A stretch of 64,000 nt of DNA from an uncultured Spartobacteria bacterium (GCA_903919125.1 CAIXGS010000052.1:1-64000); one strand, 5' to 3'; positions 54,271 to 64,000 are shown, counted from the stretch's first letter. A program made the numbers and translations. Notes: a model not told the origin generated them from the sequence alone.

Positions 54271-55643
54271 GAGAAATGCTCCACCCGAATCATTCGCGGC
54301 GTCTTGCGCACACACTCCAGCGCGCCAATGCGATCCAATGCCATGCGCATCTGCGCGTGACTCGCCGTGTGAATCATCATCACCAGAGGCACCGTCGCCG
54401 CTTCGGTGTCCGCTTCAGGCTGGAATATCGAAGAAATCCCCACATTCAGTTCGCCTAAAATACCAGCCACTTGCGCAATCACGCCCGGCCTGTCCTCCAC
54501 GCATAATTGGAGGAAATACTCCGAAAGAATCTCGTCCAACGGCTTGCACGAACCATAAAGCCCGTGCGGCATAAATCCCAGATTGCGCCGCGGATACTGC
54601 AACGCTTCTGCCGCCTCGGCGATATCGCTCAAAATCGCACTCGAGGTCGGATCCTGCCCCGCGCCGCGGCCGTAAAACAGCGTGTCGCCCACCACGTTGC
54701 CCTTCACGGCGACCGCGTTGAAAACCCCGTTCACAGAGGCCAACACGTGCTTCTCGGGCACAAGCGTCGGATGAACACGCACCTCAATCGCCGCCCCCTG
54801 CGTATCACTCGCCGCCTTAATAATCCCCAGCAGCTTGATCCCGTACCCTAATTCCCGCGCAAAACGGAAGTCCGACGCGGTCAATGACTCGATCCCCTCC
54901 ACATAAATTTTGTCCGCTGGAATCCAGAACCCGTACGCTAGGGAGGCCAAGATAATGGCCTTGTGCGCGGCATCCCACCCATTGACGTCTGCCGCCGGAT
55001 CCGGCTCCGCATAGCCAAGCGCCTGAGCTTCTTCCAGCGCCTGCGGGAAACTCAGCCCAGCTTCCTGCATTCTCGTTAAAATGTAGTTTGATGTGCCGTT
55101 GATGATCCCATGGATCGACACGATATGATTGCCCACCAGCGCCTCGCGAAGCGCCTTGATGATCGGAATGCCACCACCCACCGCCGCTTCATAGAAGACC
55201 GGCACCCCGTGGAGCGTCGCCGCTTCAAAAATTTCCCTCCCATATTCCGCGAGCAACGCCTTATTGGCCGTCACCACGATCTTTTTACGCGCAATGGCCT
55301 CCAAAATAAGCGCCAGACTTTCCTCCTTGCGGCCCATCACTTCCACGATGATGCGCACTTCTGGATCTTCCACAAGATCCTGCCAGCGTTCGGTTAAAAT
55401 TGCCTCTGGGAAACCTTCCGCGGCCCGCCGCACACGATCCCGAACCGCGACTTTACGAACCTCCAAGTCCAGTCCGAGCCTTTCGCGCAGCAAAGTCCGT
55501 TTGCTTTGGAGATGCTTAAACACCCCAGCACCCACGTTTCCAAGACCGGCGAGGCCGATCCCAATAGACTTGGACTGTTGAGGTTGAGTTTGCTGCGTGT
55601 TGGGCTGCTGCATGGGATGGTGAGCGAGCTGCGAAGTTTGCAT
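54267..55643 (-). CDS. hom: Homoserine dehydrogenase with C-terminal ACT domain
   Basis: This 458-residue enzyme makes homoserine from aspartate semialdehyde. It has an NAD(P) motif GLAGLGNVGAGVF near residue 30, VTANKALLAEYG, GGGIPIIKAL, and NGTSNYILTRM. The C-terminal ACT domain (about 380-455, VEDRPGVIAQVAGILGELN) probably mediates threonine feedback. The first 26 residues are Gln/Pro-rich and extra; Met11 is an alternative start. GGTTTAAACAAACC directly upstream of the ATG is a short inverted repeat. It is co-transcribed with thrC. Confidence 0.94.
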   Translation of the reverse strand: MQTSQLAHHPMQQPNTQQTQPQQSKSIGIGLAGLGNVGAGVFKHLQSKRTLLRERLGLDLEVRKVAVRDRVRRAAEGFPEAILTERWQDLVEDPEVRIIVEVMGRKEESLALILEAIARKKIVVTANKALLAEYGREIFEAATLHGVPVFYEAAVGGGIPIIKALREALVGNHIVSIHGIINGTSNYILTRMQEAGLSFPQALEEAQALGYAEPDPAADVNGWDAAHKAIILASLAYGFWIPADKIYVEGIESLTASDFRFARELGYGIKLLGIIKAASDTQGAAIEVRVHPTLVPEKHVLASVNGVFNAVAVKGNVVGDTLFYGRGAGQDPTSSAILSDIAEAAEALQYPRRNLGFMPHGLYGSCKPLDEILSEYFLQLCVEDRPGVIAQVAGILGELNVGISSIFQPEADTEAATVPLVMMIHTASHAQMRMALDRIGALECVRKTPRMIRVEHFS

Positions 55644-55925
55644 GGTTTAAACAAACCGAAGCAAGGCGATTCCAGCTCAGAACGCCTTCTGGTTGAAAAA
55701 CGAAAGGGCGAAAGACCCATGACGGCACCTTTCTTCATAAACTTCGTCCATCCCGCGCTCCTAAGCAAGGGCAAGAATGGCTCACTCGAACCGCTACTCA
55801 TACCATCTCTTTTAGGTTGATGGATGATTCAAAGACCGCAGCACCCGAGATCGCGGAGTCCAAACTCCGCAAAGGTTGTCTTAGTTTTTGGAGCGTCAAA
55901 GCAGCACCTTTTTAACCCTCCCGCA

Positions 55926-56546
55926 CTACTCCAGTCCGTTTACATACGGATTATGCCGTCGCTCCTCCCCAATCGTCGTATCCGGTCCGTGGCCTGAAAG
56001 CACCTGAACCGTGTCTCCCAAAGGCAGCAACTTTTCCCGAATGCCGCTCAACAACAGTTCCTTGCTTCCACCCGGCAAATCCCAACGCCCCACGGCTCCT
56101 GCAAACAAAACGTCTCCGCCAAACAGCAAATTCGCTTCCTTGATCAAAAAACACAGCGACCCCGGACAATGCCCAGGCACCTCCAACACTTCAAACCTCT
56201 GCCCGCCCAACTCCACGGCGGCGCTGGCTGACAAGAAAAGGCCCGGTTGAATCGGTGCCACCGTCCACGGAAATCCAAACCGCTTGTAAAAATCAGGGTC
56301 TCTCACCATCGGCTCGGTTTCCGGGTGATAATACACTTCGCATCCGTGTTCGCGCTGGATTTGGGCGGCGTCCCACACGTGGTCCACATGTCCGTGGGTG
56401 AGCAACAAAATGGCCACCTCGTGCCCCGAATCCCTCAGCCACTCAGCAGCTCCCTCCGGCGCGTCTATGAGAATCTTACTCTGCACCAAGTAGTAACAGT
56501 TTGTTTCAAACAAACCTCCTGTAAACCTGTCGAAAATGGGTTCCAT
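55926..56546 (-). CDS. Metallo-beta-lactamase-fold hydrolase (glyoxalase II-like)
   Basis: This 206-residue metal hydrolase has the HxHxDH motif THGHVDH (51-56), then VPGHCPGSL, FGGDVLF and LSGHGPDTTIGEE, all typical of small glyoxalase II-like proteins. The terminal NPYV segment is a family hallmark. The ATG at 56546 is preferred over an upstream GTG at 56558. Thioester or persulfide substrates are possible. Confidence 0.9.
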   Translation of the reverse strand: MEPIFDRFTGGLFETNCYYLVQSKILIDAPEGAAEWLRDSGHEVAILLLTHGHVDHVWDAAQIQREHGCEVYYHPETEPMVRDPDFYKRFGFPWTVAPIQPGLFLSASAAVELGGQRFEVLEVPGHCPGSLCFLIKEANLLFGGDVLFAGAVGRWDLPGGSKELLLSGIREKLLPLGDTVQVLSGHGPDTTIGEERRHNPYVNGLE

Positions 56547-56621
56547 GTGTGACGCCACTGAATCGCGGCGAATGGTGCAAAGGTCAATCTCGGGGTTTCG
56601 CGGCGCCGTTACGCCAGAATA

Positions 56622-56911
56622 TCACGGATGACTATTTCCCTTGGTGTCCGTGAGTCGAAAATCTCGCCCCGCATGTCGGCTGGTGAGTCTCTCCTCCAAA
56701 TGCAGCAGAGTGAGGATCATGCGTTCCTGGGGGGCAAGCGCATCAAGCTGAATACTTCCTGCGCCAGATCCTCGGCATCCCGATTACGCGGCAGATGATT
56801 TTTTACAATCCGAAGCACCTGCGGATAAAGCATATCCACAAGATGAGTCGCGGCGTCCTGACCACCGGAATCGAGCCACGCCGAGGCATAAGTCTGGAGG
56901 GATGGACTCAT
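56622..56911 (-). pseudogene. Decayed ECF-type sigma factor
   Basis: The first 54 residues from the ATG at 56911 match sigma-70 region 2 (AATHLVDMLYPQVLRIVKNHL and RNRDAEDLAQEVF). The frame then runs into SLMRLPPRNA and stops at 56717. In another frame, APQERMILTLLHLEERLTS matches sigma region 4, continuing to a stop at 56622. The middle (end of region 2 and the linker, roughly 60-80 codons) is missing. So the gene has an internal deletion plus a frame change. Confidence 0.75.
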
Positions 56912-57034
56912 CGGCACGCATAGGTGCTCCAACACGGCAGGCCAAGTCAGCCAAAAATGATTACTGCACGTGAGTGCACCAAACTCCAAGGCGCAGCAAG
57001 CGCTCGGGGCACACCTCAGAGCCCCAATCGCAAC

Positions 57035-60000
57035 TCAAAGGCCGTGAAACTCTTGCAAGGTCCGCACTGTGATTCCGTGTTCGCGCATCGCCCGAATGCC
57101 GTCCAAGCTGGCCTTCGCCGCACGCAAAGTCGTCACCACCGAAATGCGTGCGCTGTTAGCCGTGGAACGGATGCGCACCTCATCTGCGCGGGCGATCTTG
57201 CCCGTAGGCGTGTTGATGATCAGCGCCAACTCCCCGTTTTTGACCATGTCCAACGCGTTGGGACGCCCTTCGCCTATCTTGTGCAACAGCTTCGCAGAAA
57301 TACCCGCTGCCTTCAGCGCAGCCGCAGTCCCTTGCGTCGCAAACAACTTAAAACCAAGCTCTTCAAATCCACGCGCCAATTCTATCGCCTTGGGTTTGTC
57401 CCGCTCAGGCACCGAAATAAAAACGTTACCAGACTGCGGCAGAGCCGGTTGCGCCGCCATCTGCGCCTTTGCAAACGCCAGCCCGATACTCTGGTCAATC
57501 CCCATAACCTCCCCAGTGCTACGCATTTCCGGCCCTAAAACGATGTCCACACCTGGAAACTTGATGAACGGGAAAACCGCTTCCTTCACCGAAAAATGGC
57601 TGGGAACAATTTCCTTGGTGAATCCCAGTTCCTTTAACGTCATGCCCGCCATGATCTTGGCCGCAAGCTTTGCCAACGGTACCCCTATTGCCTTGGACAC
57701 AAACGGCGCCGTACGAGAGGCGCGGGGGTTGACCTCCAAAACGTAAACCGTCTCGTCCTTGACTGCGAACTGCACGTTCATGAGTCCCCTAACTTCCAGC
57801 GCAAGTGCCATCCGCTTGGTCGCCTCGGCGATCTCACGTTTCACCGGCTCACTCAAACTGAACGGAGGAATCACGCACGCCGAATCGCCGGAATGGATCC
57901 CAGCCTCCTCGATGTGCTCCATAATTGCACCAATCACGACTGTCTCGCCGTCGGAGATACAGTCTACGTCGACCTCGGTCGCGTCCTCCAAAAAATGATC
58001 CACGAGCACTGGATGATCCGGGCTCGCTTCCACTGCAGTACGCATATAGCGACGCAGATCTTCTTCGTTATGAACACACTCCATCGCTCGACCGCCCAGG
58101 ACAAACGACGGACGCACCAACACCGGATACCCGACACGCCGAGCAACCTCAATCGCCTCTACCTCGTTAACCGCCGTGGCACCCGGCGTCTGCTTGATGC
58201 CCAACTCGTCCAACATCGCAGAGAATTGCTTGCGATCCTCCGCGCGCTCAATGCTCTTGGGGGATGTCCCGATAATGGGAACTCCCGCATCGAAAAGACC
58301 CTTGGCGAGGTTCAGCGGGGTCTGGCCGCCAAACTGGACAATCACGCCCCACGGTTTTTCCTGTTCACAAATGTTGAGCGTATCCTCCAGAGTCAGAGGC
58401 TCGAAATACAGCTTGTCGCTGGTGTCGTAATCCGTGGAAACCGTCTCCGGGTTGGAGTTTACCATGATGGTCTCAAACCCCAACTCTCGCAACGCGAAGG
58501 CCGCGTGCACACAGCAATAATCGAACTCGATGCCCTGGCCAATCCGGTTTGGACCGCCGCCTAAAATGATGATTTTGCGCTTTCCACTTTCGCGCCGCTC
58601 ATTCTCATCGCCGTAGCCCGAATAATAATAAGGCGTGTACGCCTCGAACTCCGCCGCGCACGTATCCACAAGCCGATAATAAGGTTCCACGCCCGCTGCG
58701 AGGCGAATTGCCCGCGCTTCCTTCTCCGTCTTCCCCCAAGCCACGCCAAGTTGCCGGTCTGAAAATCCGAACTTCTTCGCGCGCCGAATCTTTTCCGCAG
58801 AGCCCTCCGCGTCCTTGAGATGGCGCGCCTCTTCCACAATCCCGCGCAACTGTTCCAGAAACCAACGGTCTATTTTGGTGAGTTCAAAAATCTCCTCCAC
58901 ACTCATTCCGTCAGAAAACGCCTGACCAAGATAAAAGATCCGGTCTACATTTGGAATGACGAGGCGCTTGCGCAAGTCCTCGGCCGACACAGGTTTTTCT
59001 GCACCGTCACCGATGAGACCGAAGCGCTTGATTTCCAGACTGCGCAACGCCTTCTGCATCGCCTCTTTAAAAGTGCGTCCTATGGCCATGGCCTCGCCGA
59101 TGCTTTTCATCTGAGTGGTCAGAGTGGCGTCGGCGAGCGGAAATTTCTCGAACGTGAAGCGCGGAATCTTGACCACCACGTAATCAATCGACGGCTCAAA
59201 ACTCGCCGGAGTCTCTCGCGTGATGTCGTTTTTGATCTCATCCAAAGTGTACCCCACCGCCAGACGGGCCGCGATTTTTGCAATCGGAAAACCCGTCGCC
59301 TTTGACGCCAGCGCTGAGGAGCGCGACACACGCGGATTCATCTCAATAACGATCATCCGCCCCGTTTCCGGGTGGACGCAAAACTGAATATTGGATCCAC
59401 CCGTTTCCACGCCGATCTCGCGGATCACGGCGAACGAAGCGTCGCGCATCGATTGATACTCTCTGTCGGTAAGTGTCTGGATAGGAGCGACGGTAATGGA
59501 ATCCCCAGTATGGACGCCCATCGGATCGAGGTTCTCAATGGAGCATACGATCACGCAATTGTCGGCCTTGTCGCGCATCACCTCCATCTCGAACTCCTTC
59601 CACCCAAGGAGGCTTTCTTCGATCAGAACCTCACTCACAGGAGACAAGTCCAGACCGCGCGCTACGATTTCCTCAAATTCCTCACGGTTGTACGCGATTC
59701 CGCCACCCATCCCGCCTAAGGTGAAAGCAGGCCGGATGACCAGAGGAAACCCGCCGATTTCCGCAGCGGCTTTGCGCGCATCGTCCATCGTGTGCGCAGT
59801 CCCCGAACGGGCCACCTCTAAACCGATCTTATGCATCGCCTCCTTGAACGCCTGACGATCTTCTCCTTTGTGGATGGCCTCCGCATTGGCGCCGATCATG
59901 CGCACGCCATGCTTTTCCAAAACGCCGGCCTTCACCAAGGCCATCGCGCAGTTGAGCGCCGTTTGACCGCCCAAGGTCGGCAACAGGGCGTCAGGCTTTT

Positions 60001-60247
60001 CCCGCTCGATAATCTTCTCCACCACCTCGGGCGTGATTGGCTCGATGTACGTCCTGTGCGCAAACTCAGGATCCGTCATAATGGTGGCCGGATTGGAGTT
60101 CACCAACACCACCTCGTAACCCTCTTCCTTCAAGGCTTTACAGGCTTGAACGCCCGAATAATCAAACTCGCATCCCTGCCCGATAATAATCGGTCCGGAG
60201 CCTATGAGAAGAATCTTATGAATAGAGGTGTCGCGTGGCATGGGCAA
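57035..60247 (-). CDS. carB: Carbamoyl-phosphate synthase large subunit
   Basis: This 1,070-residue enzyme makes carbamoyl phosphate for arginine and pyrimidines. It has two homologous ATP-grasp halves ([17 protein letters not shown] near residue 17; [16 protein letters not shown] near 565), an oligomerisation domain, and a C-terminal MGS-like allosteric domain from about 935 ([14 protein letters not shown]). The length is normal (E. coli CarB 1,073). An ATG at 60241 is an alternative start. carA is not in the window. It follows def in the same direction by 82 bases. Confidence 0.97.
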   Translation of the reverse strand: MPMPRDTSIHKILLIGSGPIIIGQGCEFDYSGVQACKALKEEGYEVVLVNSNPATIMTDPEFAHRTYIEPITPEVVEKIIEREKPDALLPTLGGQTALNCAMALVKAGVLEKHGVRMIGANAEAIHKGEDRQAFKEAMHKIGLEVARSGTAHTMDDARKAAAEIGGFPLVIRPAFTLGGMGGGIAYNREEFEEIVARGLDLSPVSEVLIEESLLGWKEFEMEVMRDKADNCVIVCSIENLDPMGVHTGDSITVAPIQTLTDREYQSMRDASFAVIREIGVETGGSNIQFCVHPETGRMIVIEMNPRVSRSSALASKATGFPIAKIAARLAVGYTLDEIKNDITRETPASFEPSIDYVVVKIPRFTFEKFPLADATLTTQMKSIGEAMAIGRTFKEAMQKALRSLEIKRFGLIGDGAEKPVSAEDLRKRLVIPNVDRIFYLGQAFSDGMSVEEIFELTKIDRWFLEQLRGIVEEARHLKDAEGSAEKIRRAKKFGFSDRQLGVAWGKTEKEARAIRLAAGVEPYYRLVDTCAAEFEAYTPYYYSGYGDENERRESGKRKIIILGGGPNRIGQGIEFDYCCVHAAFALRELGFETIMVNSNPETVSTDYDTSDKLYFEPLTLEDTLNICEQEKPWGVIVQFGGQTPLNLAKGLFDAGVPIIGTSPKSIERAEDRKQFSAMLDELGIKQTPGATAVNEVEAIEVARRVGYPVLVRPSFVLGGRAMECVHNEEDLRRYMRTAVEASPDHPVLVDHFLEDATEVDVDCISDGETVVIGAIMEHIEEAGIHSGDSACVIPPFSLSEPVKREIAEATKRMALALEVRGLMNVQFAVKDETVYVLEVNPRASRTAPFVSKAIGVPLAKLAAKIMAGMTLKELGFTKEIVPSHFSVKEAVFPFIKFPGVDIVLGPEMRSTGEVMGIDQSIGLAFAKAQMAAQPALPQSGNVFISVPERDKPKAIELARGFEELGFKLFATQGTAAALKAAGISAKLLHKIGEGRPNALDMVKNGELALIINTPTGKIARADEVRIRSTANSARISVVTTLRAAKASLDGIRAMREHGITVRTLQEFHGL

Positions 60248-60269
60248 AAGTGTGCGAAGGTCTAACAGA

Positions 60270-60285
60270 GCCCAACGGCTTGGGC
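60270..60285. terminator. Stem-loop between def and carB
   Basis: GCCCAA and TTGGGC pair perfectly around CGGC. No run of T follows on the minus strand, so this may be a weak terminator, an attenuator or a processing site between def and carB. Confidence 0.4.
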
Positions 60286-60329
60286 AACGATAGCAAAGTT
60301 AAAAAAAGACGGGCAGCCCCTCCTGAACT

Positions 60330-60875
60330 TCAGCGGCGCATCAAACGCTTGAGTTTCCCCGCCAGACTCGCCTTCGCCGCAGAACTCATCCTGTCGATGA
60401 AAAGGACGCCGTTGAGATGATCCACCTCGTGCTGAAGCGCCCGTGCAAGAAAACCCTCTGCCTCAAAGTCGTATTCTGTTCCGTCGAGCTTCTGCGCGCG
60501 GCAATGAACCCGGACGGAACGCAAAATCTCAGAAGTCATTTTGGGAAAGGAAAGACATCCTTCTTTGCCGAGCTCCCGCTCCTTGCCCAGAACCAGTTCA
60601 GGATTGAGCAGCACCATGGGCATAAATGGAAGGGGATCCACCTCCTCGCCGTTCACCCACATCCTGCTCGGGCGCTCTTCGACCTCCCGAATATCGACAA
60701 CGGCGAGTTGCGACGCCACGCCAACCTGCTGAGCAGCAAGACCTACGCCTTCAGCGGCCTGCATCGTGTCCAACATGTCTGCCGCAAGACGCATCACCTC
60801 CTCGGTAACGGTTGTGATTTTCGCGCCAACAGTGCGCAACACCGGATCTGCAAAATAAACGATCGGTCGAATCAT
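60330..60875 (-). CDS. def: Peptide deformylase
   Basis: This 181-residue metalloenzyme removes the formyl group from nascent proteins. Motif 1 is GVGLAAQQVG (43-52), motif 2 EGCLSFP (Cys107) and motif 3 QHEVDHLNG (His149, Glu150, His153), all intact. Its ATG overlaps the exbD stop by 4 bases (60872-60875). Confidence 0.96.
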   Translation of the reverse strand: MIRPIVYFADPVLRTVGAKITTVTEEVMRLAADMLDTMQAAEGVGLAAQQVGVASQLAVVDIREVEERPSRMWVNGEEVDPLPFMPMVLLNPELVLGKERELGKEGCLSFPKMTSEILRSVRVHCRAQKLDGTEYDFEAEGFLARALQHEVDHLNGVLFIDRMSSAAKASLAGKLKRLMRR

Positions 60876-61285
60876 TTGGGACGCTCCATAAAAGCCGTGA
60901 GACTGCCCTTAACGCCCGCTTCTTTCAAGCCGTCGAGCACGCGCATGACCATTCCAAACGGAGCGTCGCGATCGGCGTTGAGCGCAAAGAAGGTCGCGGG
61001 ATCCTGCAACACGAGTTGCTTGAGAAGCGGCGCAAGGCGCTCGATGTCCACTGGGTTGTTGTCCCAAAACAATTGGGACTCTTTTGAAATGGTAAGCACT
61101 ATGGGCTCACGCTTGGGCGCCGCAGTCGTTGCCCGTTTCGATTCCGGCAACCGGATCGTCACCGCAGGCTGCTCCTTTCGGAACTGGGTAGAAACGATCA
61201 CAAAAATCAGAAGGATGGCGAAGATGTCGATGAGCGAAACGATCATCACCTGCGGCATGCGGCGGCGCTTGGGATAGAAATTCAT
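60872..61285 (-). CDS. exbD: ExbD/TolR-family biopolymer transport protein
   Basis: This 137-residue protein has one membrane span (MIVSLIDIFAILLIFVIVSTQF) with the conserved Asp (LIDIF) used for proton coupling, then a periplasmic domain. It works with ExbB to energise TonB or TolA. It overlaps def by 4 bases. Confidence 0.92.
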   Translation of the reverse strand: MNFYPKRRRMPQVMIVSLIDIFAILLIFVIVSTQFRKEQPAVTIRLPESKRATTAAPKREPIVLTISKESQLFWDNNPVDIERLAPLLKQLVLQDPATFFALNADRDAPFGMVMRVLDGLKEAGVKGSLTAFMERPK

Positions 61286-61330
61286 GGAACAGCCTCTTTA
61301 TAGCTAGGGAGGACAATTAAGGGCGGGAGC

Positions 61331-62008
61331 CTACTGGCGGGCGGCCGCTTCGTTTTGGCGGATCTGCTTGTGCTGGTAGCACTTTGTCAACAAAAGCGAC
61401 ACCAGCGACTCCAGCTCAGACGCTATCGTCTCCACTTTTCGCACAAAACAGGAATACGCCACCAGACACGGTATCGCAATCGCCAGCCCCACCACCGTGG
61501 TACTCAGCGCCTCCGAAATCCCAGCCGCAATCGTGTGCGGATCACTCTGCCCAGCCGCATCTCCGAATGCGCCGAAAACCTTTACCAATCCGGACACCGC
61601 CCCCAACAGCCCCAACAAGGGAGAAATCCCCACCATGATCTCCAAGATGAAAAGCCCCTGCTCCAACCGCACCACTTCCCTGCGCGCTGCGGCTTGGACA
61701 GCGTCCTGATTTTCTGAGCGCACGACGTCCATGTGCTTCAAAGCCACTCGAACGATACGCCCCAAGGGGGAGCGATCCCCCATCAACAAAGCGGCAAGCG
61801 GCCCTAACGGATTGGTTCCTTCGGGCTGCATGCGCTCGATCTCGGAACGCAACGACGGCGGCACGGCAAGATCTCGGCGCAAACCAAGCAGTCGAAGCAC
61901 GATGACGGCCACGCCGATGACCGAGCACAAGGCGAGGACGTACATGAAAATGCCGCCCTTGTTAAAAAATTGCAGCAACCAGCTCATTCCCTGTGGGTTA
62001 AGTTCCAT
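61331..62008 (-). CDS. exbB: ExbB/TolQ-family proton channel protein
   Basis: This 225-residue protein has three membrane spans (GGIFMYVLALCSVIGVAVIVL; ILEIMVGISPLLGLLGAVSGLV; LSTTVVGLAIAIPCLVAYSCF). GISPLLGLLGAVSGLVKVF is a MotA/TolQ/ExbB signature. It follows the tonB-like gene by 4 bases and is 45 bases from exbD. Confidence 0.93.
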   Translation of the reverse strand: MELNPQGMSWLLQFFNKGGIFMYVLALCSVIGVAVIVLRLLGLRRDLAVPPSLRSEIERMQPEGTNPLGPLAALLMGDRSPLGRIVRVALKHMDVVRSENQDAVQAAARREVVRLEQGLFILEIMVGISPLLGLLGAVSGLVKVFGAFGDAAGQSDPHTIAAGISEALSTTVVGLAIAIPCLVAYSCFVRKVETIASELESLVSLLLTKCYQHKQIRQNEAAARQ

Positions 62009-62012
62009 AAAA

Positions 62013-63119
62013 TTAGTATAAAGAAAAAGTGAAGGGAATTTCCAAAAGCTCGTCTTTCATCAAGGGAATAGCCTCTGGCGGGGGTGGATCGAGGTCTGCT
62101 TGGCGGACGACTTCCAGACAGAGGTCGGCAAACTCGGCGTTAGCGGTGCAGTTTTCAAGCACGACTTGTCTCACCGTGCCATCAAGGGCAACTCGGAACC
62201 GCACTTTGGCTGAGCCCGTATCCAGCGCGTCCATCCGAGATTTCACAAGCATGTTCCAGCGCGCGCCAATGGCACGGCTCACCGACTTCATGTACACGGC
62301 CATCGGCGCGCGGGACGCATTCACCCCAGGTTTACCGTTCTCGGCCAAGCCGCCGTTAATCTTGCTCTGCTGCTTTCCCTCCTGAGGCACCTCGTCCGGC
62401 ACGTCCTCGACGTTTTTCTGCCGTTTGCCCGTGCCCACCTTCTCACTCACTTTCACCGGCGCAGACACACTGGAGGCCACTTTCCGGAACACCATCTCTC
62501 CACCCAGATCTTCAATTTCATCAATGCGCTCCACCTCGGCACCGGGCTGCGGTTGTGGTGTCTTCTTCTTCGCAGGCACACTCGCCTTGGAGTTCGCACT
62601 CTTCGCCCCCATGCGGCTCACCTGCGGCTCAGACGATGCCGCTTTCGAACCCTGCGTGCCCACTCGCGCTTCACGTTGCACAGCAGATTTATCCACGCTC
62701 GACTGCCGCCCATTGGATTGTGGTAGCGGCGCACTCCCCTTGGGCCGCTCTTTGCTGCCCGCCTCCAAGTCCCGATCGGATTGTACGTCCTGAGGCGACT
62801 GAGGCTTCTTCGCCTCCCGCATTCCATCGGAATCCACGCGTTGCTTTTCTTGAAGCTGATCCAGCGGAGCAATGATGCGCGGACTGGGTTCCGGCGCGGT
62901 CTGGATCACTATTTCGATGGTCGGCTGGCGCGAGGACAAGGCCTGCGTCAACTTCGGAAACCACGCATTCTGAAAGACTAGCCACAAAATAAAGAGCAGG
63001 AAATGCACCGCCAGCGAGCAAAGCACCGAGACGCTCCATTGCACGCCCTCAGGCTGCCCGCTCATATCGGGCAACGCATTGATCGCGCGCCTTACAGTTG
63101 GAGGCCATTCCCAGTTCAT
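62013..63119 (-). CDS. TonB/TolA-like energy transducer
   Basis: This 368-residue protein has an N-terminal span (VLCSLAVHFLLFILWLVFQ) with a His, a long Lys/Glu/Pro/Ser-rich periplasmic linker, and a C-terminal globular domain (GSAKVRFRVALDGTVRQVVL; EVVRQADLDPPPPEAI) like TonB/TolA. The ATG at 63119 overlaps the comB stop by 4 bases (63116-63119). Placement with exbB and exbD supports an energy-coupling complex; whether Ton or Tol-Pal is not settled. Confidence 0.85.
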   Translation of the reverse strand: MNWEWPPTVRRAINALPDMSGQPEGVQWSVSVLCSLAVHFLLFILWLVFQNAWFPKLTQALSSRQPTIEIVIQTAPEPSPRIIAPLDQLQEKQRVDSDGMREAKKPQSPQDVQSDRDLEAGSKERPKGSAPLPQSNGRQSSVDKSAVQREARVGTQGSKAASSEPQVSRMGAKSANSKASVPAKKKTPQPQPGAEVERIDEIEDLGGEMVFRKVASSVSAPVKVSEKVGTGKRQKNVEDVPDEVPQEGKQQSKINGGLAENGKPGVNASRAPMAVYMKSVSRAIGARWNMLVKSRMDALDTGSAKVRFRVALDGTVRQVVLENCTANAEFADLCLEVVRQADLDPPPPEAIPLMKDELLEIPFTFSLY

Positions 63120-63841
63120 GCGCACAACCTAGCAACGTGCCACTTGCGCACCACTCCCGCCTCCATGCAGCCGACCGTTTCCAAACGGTCCCGCATCGCA
63201 CACCATTCTACGTCGGCCTCGCGACCATTCCTCAAAAGAGCGCGCCCGTTTTCCGATTCGCGCAACGCCGCCCCAGCATCAGACCACGCGCCATACACCG
63301 CGACTGCCGTGCGGGCCGCGTCACTCCAACTCGCTCCCGCAAAATGTTTCACCAGCGCGCCCGCCGCCCAAACGTCCTCCAGCGCAAGGCCATTCCCCGT
63401 CCCCGCGCAGACCACCACGAGGCGCTCCGGTCGCAGGGCTTCCACCGCTCCCGCCAAGGCAGCCAAATTCACCACCGCCCCAACCAAAACTTGGGAAGCG
63501 CCCGCGCAAGCCTGCAATGCCACAGTCCCGTTCGTCGTCGTCGTAATAATGCTCTTCCCCTTCTGATCCTGATACTCGAATGGCGAGTTCCCCAAATCAA
63601 ACCCCTCGATGCGCTCGCCTCCCCGCTCCCCGCCCAACAATGCCGAAGGGCGCTGTGCCCGCAGCTGCAGCGCCGCCTCAATCGTGGCCACTGGATAAAA
63701 CTCGCTCACTCCCCAAGCCAGCCCCGCCAGCATGCTCGAGGTCGCCCGCAACACATCGAAAACAACGCACAGCGCCCCCGCACTCTCGCTTTGGGCGAAA
63801 GCCGCGATGGCACAAGGCTGCAACAAAACGTCTATCTTCAT
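63116..63841 (-). CDS. comB: 2-phosphosulfolactate phosphatase ComB-like
   Basis: This 241-residue protein matches the ComB family, which dephosphorylates 2-phosphosulfolactate in coenzyme M or sulfolactate synthesis. Signatures: VVFDVLRATSSM, GERGGERIEGFDLGNSP and ITTTTNGTVAL. No other coenzyme M genes lie in the window. In bacteria it may serve another sulfonate pathway. Confidence 0.9.
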   Translation of the reverse strand: MKIDVLLQPCAIAAFAQSESAGALCVVFDVLRATSSMLAGLAWGVSEFYPVATIEAALQLRAQRPSALLGGERGGERIEGFDLGNSPFEYQDQKGKSIITTTTNGTVALQACAGASQVLVGAVVNLAALAGAVEALRPERLVVVCAGTGNGLALEDVWAAGALVKHFAGASWSDAARTAVAVYGAWSDAGAALRESENGRALLRNGREADVEWCAMRDRLETVGCMEAGVVRKWHVARLCA

Positions 63842-63906
63842 GGGGTGGTCAGCTAGATGAGTCTGAAATTTATAAAGTTAAAATCCGCCCCGTACAATGC
63901 ACTGCG

Positions 63907-64000
63907 CTAGCCCTTCTTCCATGTCAAACGCGCGTGATGAAACAGGTATTGCTGCATATATCCTCCATAAGGCCCAAATGCGCTCGCGCAAAACTCACGG
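63907..64000 (-). CDS. C-terminal end of a protein, possibly HhH-GPD DNA glycosylase
   Basis: An open frame enters from the right edge and stops at TAG (63907-63909), 66 bases downstream of the comB start. The visible residues read REFCASAFGPYGGYMQQYLF then HHARLTWKKG. The segment FGPYGGYMQQYLFHHAR resembles the C-terminus of some DNA-3-methyladenine glycosylase/HhH proteins. Family assignment from 30 residues is tentative. Confidence 0.45.
   Translation of the reverse strand, partial: REFCASAFGPYGGYMQQYLFHHARLTWKKG

Overview
This window looks like a chromosomal segment of a Verrucomicrobiota (PVC-superphylum) bacterium. The basis is a giant passenger-associated (PATR/autotransporter-type) beta-strand repeat protein, system II cytochrome c maturation, tandem PilT-like ATPases, an FHA Ser/Thr kinase with a DWG instead of a DFG motif, a secreted sorbosone-dehydrogenase-like protein beside a multihaem cytochrome, and weak or absent Shine-Dalgarno sequences. 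No rRNA, tRNA, CRISPR array, prophage or complete insertion sequence was recognised. Assignment below phylum is not possible by eye.

Layout. 1-9118 (-): one continuous open frame of 3,039 codons with no stop before the left edge, a secreted beta-helical repeat protein. The many short + strand frames there are antisense shadows. 9561-15167 (+): glutathione peroxidase, ResB and CcsA, an SGNH hydrolase and a DUF3820 protein. 15192-17398: divergent ArnT-like glycosyltransferase and PAP2 phosphatase. 17444-19488 (-): ftsY, then the overlapping pair ribH-nusB. 19600-20493 (+): GH16 glycosidase. 20580-22774 (-): two PilT-like ATPases. 23042-27231 (+): a membrane pseudokinase fused to a sulfatase-modifying-factor fold, an O-methyltransferase and a small membrane protein. 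27319-28506: a toxin-antitoxin island (DinJ-type antitoxin, broken MazF-like toxin, AbrB-like/PIN pair) bounded by a perfect 12-bp inverted repeat. 28748-34495 (+): four genes joined by successive 4-nt overlaps (TIM-barrel isomerase-like, pentahaem cytochrome c, sorbosone-dehydrogenase-like, esterase), probably a periplasmic oxidative degradation module.

34688-41761: small lipoprotein, peptidoglycan amidase, TamB/AsmA-like protein, P1B-4 metal ATPase, a CHAP/NlpC-like secreted protein and a YggU protein. 42070-45321: DEAD-box helicase convergent with an uncharacterised RGG-rich protein. 45437-48698 (-): FHA/STPK/TPR kinase and two lipoproteins. 48750-51870 (-): a multicopper oxidase with an extra C-terminal beta-rich domain ending in Phe, and a Cys-rich exported protein, which with the YHS/TRASH-like lipoprotein look like a copper-handling cluster. 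52274-55643: argB (+) and hom-thrC (-). 55926-56911: metallo-beta-lactamase-fold hydrolase and a decayed ECF sigma factor. 57035-64000 (-): glycosylase-like C-terminus at the edge, comB, tonB-like, exbB, exbD, def and carB, mostly overlapping or close.

The most unusual items are the giant repeat protein and its internal duplication, the repeat-bounded toxin-antitoxin island with a third repeat copy where the MazF homology stops, the triple-dead pseudokinase-FGE fusion, the multicopper oxidase-barrel fusion, and the four-gene overlapping periplasmic operon. All functional assignments come from motif reading; no database search was run.
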